Positions 57,841 through 64,000 of a stretch of DNA of 64,000 nt are shown here, one piece after another. A model generated the notes under the pieces. The model made no database searches, was not told the DNA's origin, and worked only from the letters and a program-made list of their open reading frames with translations. The position numbers and the translations under genes were made by a program. The stretch's first letter is position 1. The number at the start of each line of letters is the position of its first letter. The stretch is from Corella eumyota. Taxonomy: Eukaryota > Chordata > Ascidiacea > Phlebobranchia > Corellidae. The stretch is from NCBI GenBank assembly GCA_963082875.1, contig OY720101.1, forward strand, positions 4,712,001 through 4,776,000. The letters are read 5' to 3'.

Positions 57841-60800
57841 CAACAAATTGACCTCATTAGTGCTATACCTCCTTCGATTTCAGCTTTTTCCTGTGAAAAA
57901 TTAAGTAACTCAATTTATTGGCTTGATAATCAATTATGTGAATTTGCTTAAAGATAAACCTCATATCATATTAAAGTGTTTTGTTTGTGTCCTTACTAGT
58001 TTTGATATATTAGCTATGGATTTAAATTAACCAGAATTAATTAATTATAAAAAAACTTGTATTTACCGGGGTGATTTTTACTTTTATATTTGTTAACACT
58101 CCATTCCCAACAAATGGAGGCAATCCAAAACCAGGTTGAAATCTTCCTGTAAAAACGTTTCCCAACTAAGTTCTTATAATTATTAAGTTGTGATATCACA
58201 TCGACTATTTAAGTACCAAGAATTAACTTAGAGAATTGCAGGTAAACTAATACATCAACCAGATGCTTGGTTGTGCTATGTAAAGACAAATAAAAATACG
58301 AATAAATATTTATAAGTACTGTTCCATTCTTGTCCAAGTTGTGACGTCATCCTTTGGGCCATTTCGTCCATCGTGTTCTTTGCAACCTTTCCTACTTTAA
58401 AAGTTTTCTGATGCATTAGAGCTGTCATGTTTGAAACCTGCACAAAAATCTTATCTCCACTTGTGGTGATATACCCAACTGTTGAGACCATCTAAAACAA
58501 ATAGAATACTTTTATGTCTTACTATTCACTGTGTATTGGTAACGCTAAACATTAAAACATGCAAAACGAACTTGCTATATACCCCGTTCATTGTCATTGC
58601 TTCATCTAAAGTATCGTTCTCCATCATAACCATCATTGACATATCCATGTTATGTTGATTTAATATTACTCCATCTCCTAACACAGACATAGGTGGACCG
58701 ACTTCACGCATTCTTATCATCATTGGCCTGATCGTGAAAATACGTCAAAATATTTAAGAATTAGCTTGCTTAAAAAAAATTTTGATATACCTGTTACCGT
58801 ATTGATGAAATCCTGGGATCATCCCACTTATTCGTTTTGTGTTTAGCAACTCTTGCATTTCTTCTGGTGCCTGTTTGCAATTTAAAACAATAGTTCTTAA
58901 GGTCAGTTAAATTCGATATTAATAAACATTTACATTTTCTTGGGTAACAATATGTTCGGTGACACCTAACAGATAAAACACATGGAAGTATGTTCGACTA
59001 AAATGTGAGTTTGTTACAGCTTGCATTTCTTCGGTAGATTCACTGAATTCACCTAAAGGCTCCGGCTCATAGTCATAACTGTGACGTATAATATATAATA
59101 ATTTTAGATATTTTAGGCCCAAGTGCGACTTAAAATTGTTTTATCTTTTTAATAGGATTAACCTTGATCGAATCTAGACAACACTTGTTCGTTTATATAT
59201 TGTATGTTGTGTCTTTTAATGCCTTCAGGATATATTTGCTAACCTTGTGTTAGGAAAAAGAGAAGGCACTATGGATCCGTCGAAATAAAATATCAAGCCT
59301 TCTTCTGTGATCTCATGATTTTGAACTGCGGTCAAGTCCATTGAAGCGATGTCGTTCGGCGAAGGCAGCACTCTAAAACGGTTAATATCACCGTCTACTT
59401 CCTCAACCCTAACTTGTAGAAAGTGAGACATAGACGAACAAATCTAAATAAAAAATGTTTGGATTTTAATACATAAAACTGAAATAATTATCCATTTAAA
59501 AAATTTTGAACAACTCTATTTGATCTATTGGTTAACTCAACATTTTTTGGTTAAAATACTTACACCAGAGCTAATTTGTTGTCGCAGCATACCAAGGTAA
59601 AGTTCTTGAAAATCGTTGTTAAGTTCTTGGTCAAGTTTGCCATTTTTATTAAAACGAAGGTCAAAATCAGATATGATCACACAAGAAACTTCTCTCCTCT
59701 GTAATTTTTTTTATATTGTAACGTAAACTTGCCTTTAGTATTTTGTATAAAATATATATTAATATTTATTAGTATTTTATTGCAAAAAGTTACGTGCAAC
59801 CGTCCACTAGCTCGTATCATGAATACTACCATACAATACAACCAAATACATTTAAGCTTACAAATCACGTGTTTCAGAACACGTGATAAATTTACGGTGT
59901 AAACACGTGATTTAAGGTGTAAACACGTGACTAGGAACAGATAACACTAAACGTAAATGGCAGATTCGTTACAATATGTTTAACAAAAAATTAATTTTGA
60001 ACAAGTTTTATGTTAAGTATTTAAACTAATACTAAACATACACCATATAAGCTGTTGCTTGTTACAGTAGGGGTAATACGAAGTTGAAATTGTAAATTTA
60101 AAAGCACGGCACTTAAACTCCCTGTCTGGATTTTGATTACCCTGTCAATAAAGAAAGTTTACAGTTTATGTTGGAACTGTTTAGGTTATTTAACTTTAAC
60201 GACAAAATAAAAATTTTCACTAAAAACTACTTAGAACTTACCCATCAGCGTTTGTTATATTAAGAAGAAATCTACCATCTAGTTTAACCCGTTTTAAGAT
60301 GTGGTTTGTAATTACAACTTGATCCTCTACCAGCAAATCTAATGTTGCTTCTGGCGAAAACTTTACAGATCTAGCAGTTACTCTAATAAAACATTAGTTT
60401 AGAAGATTTTATGTAGGTTTGTTACACTTTAGAATTTTTTTAATACATTACTTTTAAATTTACTACAAAAATACTGGTTTTGCTTGTATAGTTTTCTTTA
60501 TTTTAATAATTTTATTAAAAAAATTGAGAAATTGTTTGCATACTCGCTTAGTCCAAGGCTTGTAGTCAAAACGTCAGACAGTATTTCGATAAATGAATCT
60601 TCGAGCTTAATAAACTGCGAAGGGTTTCTCGTTCCAATAAGCGCAACGGGTCGCATAACACCTTAAAAACAAATTTAAAATACATGGTAACATATTTTTA
60701 GTTAAACTTATTTAAAAGTTTAAGATTTTTAAGTTTAATTTTTACTTCTTTCGAGTCCCTTCCGATTTAGCCTAACTTTTATTCCAGGCATATTCTGAGA

Positions 60801-60848
60801 TTTTACCAAGCAAAATATTGCCAGCAAACCGAAAACTATTAACTTCAT
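57807..60848 (-). CDS. BPI/LBP/CETP-family secreted lipid-binding protein (paralogue b, intact)
   Basis: Bactericidal permeability-increasing/LPS-binding family: a two-barrel secreted protein that binds bacterial lipid. Twelve exons: 60746-60848, 60544-60661, 60242-60382, 60042-60141, 59564-59698, 59244-59443, 58934-59078, 58791-58870, 58583-58727, 58320-58491, 58067-58146 and 57807-57890. Sum 1503 nt, 500 aa; human BPI is 487. Signal peptide residues 1-17, then MPGIKVRLNRKGLE, the family start motif. Cys160 and Cys201 are 41 apart, fitting the BPI Cys135-Cys175 disulfide. Later landmarks: IASMDLTAVQNHEITEEG, MQAVTNSHFSRTYFHVFYLLG, PPMSVLGDGVILN and near the end GFGLPPFVGNGVL (BPI: FPLP). The tail is unusual, with four Cys in two CC pairs (SICCARMLNCCFRP). 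Poly(A) AATAAA on the minus strand at 57737-57742. Confidence 0.9.
59717..59973. mobile_element. MITE with four CACGTG sites, copy in BPI-like gene b
   Basis: 257 bp, ends TGTAACG and CGTTACA, flanked by ATAT. CACGTG at 59866, 59880, 59904 and 59924, with the last two each in GGTGTAAACACGTGA. Lies in intron 4, whereas the copy in gene a is at the exon 3 donor, so the two are separate insertions. Confidence 0.75.
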
Positions 60849-61712
60849 CTTTAAATGCAACTAATACACTTTTAAAAATTTCTGTAAAACAGTTAGCTTA
60901 TAACAGCCTTGTTTTAGTAATCTATTTTTTCAACAAATAACTAAAATATACTTTATTATGTTTTTAGCAATTTATATTATTAGAAATTTAAACCCGCAAA
61001 CAAACTTATTTTACACTCGTTTTTTGGTGAAGTTATTTTAGTACACAATACGCCTTTAAATAAAGTTTAAAATAGACAATTTATTAATCTTTCCATATCC
61101 TGAAGACGTTGCAAGGAAATAGATATGTTATTGCACCTTTGCACGCTTTTGAGCTACGACTTAAGCTACCATATACACCCCGGGCATATGTACTGGCATT
61201 TTTTATGGATTATATTGAAAATTTGCAGGTGAATGAATTTTAGCTTATAGGCTTAATTGTCCTGAAGCGACATTTAATGTATACGTGACCTAAACGGTGT
61301 TTAGGCCAATTCTTGCTTCTATAAAAGTAACATATTGCAACGTTTTTACACATTTCGATAGAAAGGGATAATCGACTTAATCGATGCGTATTTTGATTAA
61401 TGTGTTTAATAACACATACTATAAATTTAGAAATGTAATTTTCGGGCTACTTAAGTTTTTACCGCATATAAACACATTAAATTATTATACAACAAAATTC
61501 TTTATAAAAAATATTTTTAAATTGTTTCAAGTTTTAATTGGCAGTAATTTTTTGCAACCAAATTTATTTATTTTAAGCTTTGGTGTATGTAGGTTTTCGG
61601 GTATTCATGAAGCTTGGCTTAGTATATTTCATCAAAAATAAATATGGTATTGCATTTATTTTACAAATTTACAAGACAGAAACATTCTTAGTTTGTTGTT
61701 AATTAAACAATA
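60849..61712. other. Intergenic between BPI-like genes b and c
   Basis: Contains the conserved upstream block of gene b (61090-61345, TATA-like near 61170) and, at 61665-61670, the minus-strand AATAAA of gene c. The 85-aa ORF at 61384 is not supported by any similarity. Confidence 0.45.
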
Positions 61713-63886
61713 TTACATCTTTCCTTGTACTACATCTCCTTCAATCTCTATTTTGTCCTAAAAAGAAATGACATGTGTTTTTATATAAGGTTTCGTCAGG
61801 GAACATTATATTATATTTAAACATAACTTAAACATAACTTATTGTTTAAATGAATACAATAGGCCTTGTCGAAAAGGTTGTTGAAATGTATGCACTGTAA
61901 CTAAAAAAATTTGGTAAGAATTATACACTATTAATTTAAAAAATTAAATTTTTACCAGAGTGATTTTAAGTTTTGTATTTTCAATCAGGCTATTTCCAAG
62001 AAATGGAGGCAAACTAAAACCATCACTTAATCCACCTAAACAAAAATATTTTTATTAAAAGTTATAAGTACAACAACTCTTGTCATTAAAAGTAAATAAA
62101 CAAATTAAAAAACAAAAATGAAACTGACAAAAAAAAACTATTTAAAGTTTTAAAGATATATAGAAAATCGATAAGCAGGTATTAACATTTGTTACTTATA
62201 ATAATAATAATAATAATAACAAAAATTAAAAACGTACTGTTCCAGAAGTCTTGTATTGGTGGCAACATAGTATCTGCCATGTTGTCCATGATGTTTTTAG
62301 AGACTGTTCCAACTTTAAAAGTTTTCTGGTGCATTTGAGCCGTCATGTTTGAAAGTTGGGTGATAAATAACCGGTCATTGACTGTAGTGGTAGAGACGGC
62401 TGCAATTATCTAAAATAGGTGAAGAACAAAGTAAATTCTTAAATATTAAACCCTTTTATATATTTAAAATGTATTACTAAAAATGACACAAAGCTAGACA
62501 ATTTGGTGAATAAACAACTACAGTACATACCCCGTTCATTGTCATTGCTTCATCTAACGTGTCGTTCTCCATCATAACCATCATTGACATATCCATATTG
62601 TACTGGTTAAACATCACTCCATCTCCTAGTACGGACACGGTAGGTCCAACTTCACGCATTCTTATCATCATTGATCTAAATTAAAAATAAAACGGTATCA
62701 TGAGGTTGTTCTATTGAATGTCATTTTCTAGCTGGTATACCTGTTACCGTATTGCTGAAATCCTGGAATCAACCCAGCCATTCGCTTTGTATTAAGCAAA
62801 TTTCGCAATTCTTCCGGTGCCTGTTTGTAATATAAAAATAAACAACACTTCGTCTAGCGCCAGTTTAAATTATCAAGATTTCGAACATTTTGATAACATT
62901 TTGTTAAAAAATTTAATAAACTTACGTTTTCTTGGGTAACATCAAACTGGCTAACCCCTAAAAGATAAAAAACGTTGAGGTAAGTATGACCGAAATATGA
63001 GTTTGATACTGCCTGAACATCTTCGGTCGATTCACTAAATTCAGCTAACGGCCCGGGTTCAAAATCATATCTATAATACAACATACCTTGGTGAACGTTA
63101 AGACTATAATAGATTAAGCATTAGGCTAACGTTTTTTGTCTATGAAGTAAAGTGCCTAAATTATAAATTTGCTGCTAACCTTGTATCAGGAATAAAGGTG
63201 GGAACAACAGTTCCGTCGAAATAAAATATCATGCCTTCTTCTGTGATCTCATGATTTTGAACTGCGGTTAAGTCCATTGAAGCAATGTCCAATCGTGAAG
63301 AAATTAATCCAAATTGATCATCACTGAAGTTTAGTTGTTCAGCCAAAACGACTAGAAAACTGGTCATAGACGAACAAATCTAAACAGAATTGATTGTATT
63401 TGATTTAAATACATGAATATATATTTAAAAATTAATTTTACACCACATCAATATGTTGTGGTTAGCTTAAGAAAATATACTATTAAGTTACTTACACGAG
63501 CATTAATTTGTTTCCGTAGCATACCGAGGTAAAGCTCCTGGAAATCTTGGTTAATTTCCTCATTTTCAATAAAATCGAGGTCAAATGGGGAAGTTATGTC
63601 GCATATTGGTTCGGCATTCTGTAAAAAAATAATTTCTTTTCATAGAAAAACAACTTATGGTAATAAAAGCTTTAGTATATTTTAAAGTGGTTGTGTAGCC
63701 TAATGGTTAAGATTAGAGCTTGTTTACAATACCGGTTGTCAATTAGGGCTTTGAACATTTAAAATTGCTACTAAATAAAACTTACCCCGTATTTTTCCAT
63801 TGCTTGTTATAAAGACTCGATGATGCAGTCGAAATCGTAAACTTGAAAGCATGGCACTGAAACTCCCAGTTTGCATTCTGATCACT
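61713..63886 (-). CDS. BPI/LBP-family secreted protein (paralogue c, partial, cut by window edge)
   Basis: Nine exons matching gene b: 63786-63886, 63496-63618, 63180-63379, 62926-63070, 62741-62820, 62531-62675, 62238-62409, 61956-62035 and 61713-61757. The first exons lie beyond 64000; part of exon 3 may reach the edge, with a donor near 63932. Exon lengths equal those of gene b for exons 6-11 (200, 145, 80, 145, 172, 80). Landmarks: EPICDITSPFDLDF, FQELYLGMLRKQI, IASMDLTAVQNHEITEEG, AGLIPGFQQYGNR and FSLPPFLGNSL. The tail is short (DKIEIEGDVVQGKM) and lacks the Cys pairs of b. At the exon 4 to 5 junction the simplest GT/AG reading leaves one extra base, so either the donor is used differently or this exon is damaged. 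Everything else is open. Confidence 0.8.
63688..63755 (+). repeat. tRNA-like relic in an intron of BPI-like gene c
   Basis: GTTGTGTAGCCTAATGGTTA resembles a tRNA 5' half with A-box; a weak B-box-like GGTTGTCAATTAGG follows about 35 bases later. Probably a SINE head of a family different from the one at 4393. Confidence 0.35.
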
Positions 63887-64000
63887 CTGTTTAAATAATA
63901 AAAAATGCGTTTGCCAGCTTACCGATAAAAGTCAGCAATTGAGTAGTCTTTTTACATCAAAGATTTATAAACATAAAAAATATAATTTCTACATTGGAGT

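Overview
The window looks like chromosomal DNA of a tunicate, most likely a Ciona-type sea squirt (an inference from gene content and style; no species marker was tested). It is AT-rich. Genes are compact, with many introns of 60-400 bp bounded by GT/AG. Several coding starts lie a few bases after an AG that could be a spliced-leader or 5' UTR acceptor. A tRNA-derived SINE recurs. Conserved proteins read cleanly as animal orthologues.

Left part (1-12.2 kb) is a dense cluster of conserved genes: the 3' end of a glyoxylate/hydroxypyruvate reductase (GRHPR), an intronless seven-finger C2H2 gene, a FADD-type death-effector/death-domain adaptor, a minus-strand UBE2L3-type ubiquitin-conjugating enzyme, and the 21-exon INTS7 gene (972 aa predicted). 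UBE2L3 and INTS7 are head to head over an interval holding a TGACGTCA palindrome.

The middle (12.2-35.7 kb) has no recognisable protein gene. It is a diverged tandem duplication (about 13.8-26.0 kb and 26.3-33.6 kb). Each copy starts with a similar leader and a minisatellite, continues with a series of short related blocks each bounded by AG and GT like exons, and ends in a closely similar 2 kb block. Reading frame is not kept between related blocks, so I read it as a candidate multi-exon noncoding RNA locus or the remains of one.

The right-centre (35.8-53.4 kb) holds one CRELD gene, which appears able to encode both the membrane form (CRELD1-like) and an ER-lumenal form ending in KQEL (CRELD2-like). 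It is followed by two tandem secreted mucin-like genes built of WxxW domains. The first is a five-domain copy made by a duplication that carried part of the CRELD 3' UTR. The second (1424 aa) continues into a Thr-rich segment, two VWD/C8 units and five sushi domains.

The right end (54.3-64 kb, minus strand) is a tandem trio of BPI/LBP-family genes: a broken copy, an intact 500-aa copy, and a third cut by the window edge. Two copies carry a small inverted-repeat element with four CACGTG sites, in different introns. BPI/LBP and mucin-like products suggest a secreted or mucosal-defence neighbourhood, but this is inference.
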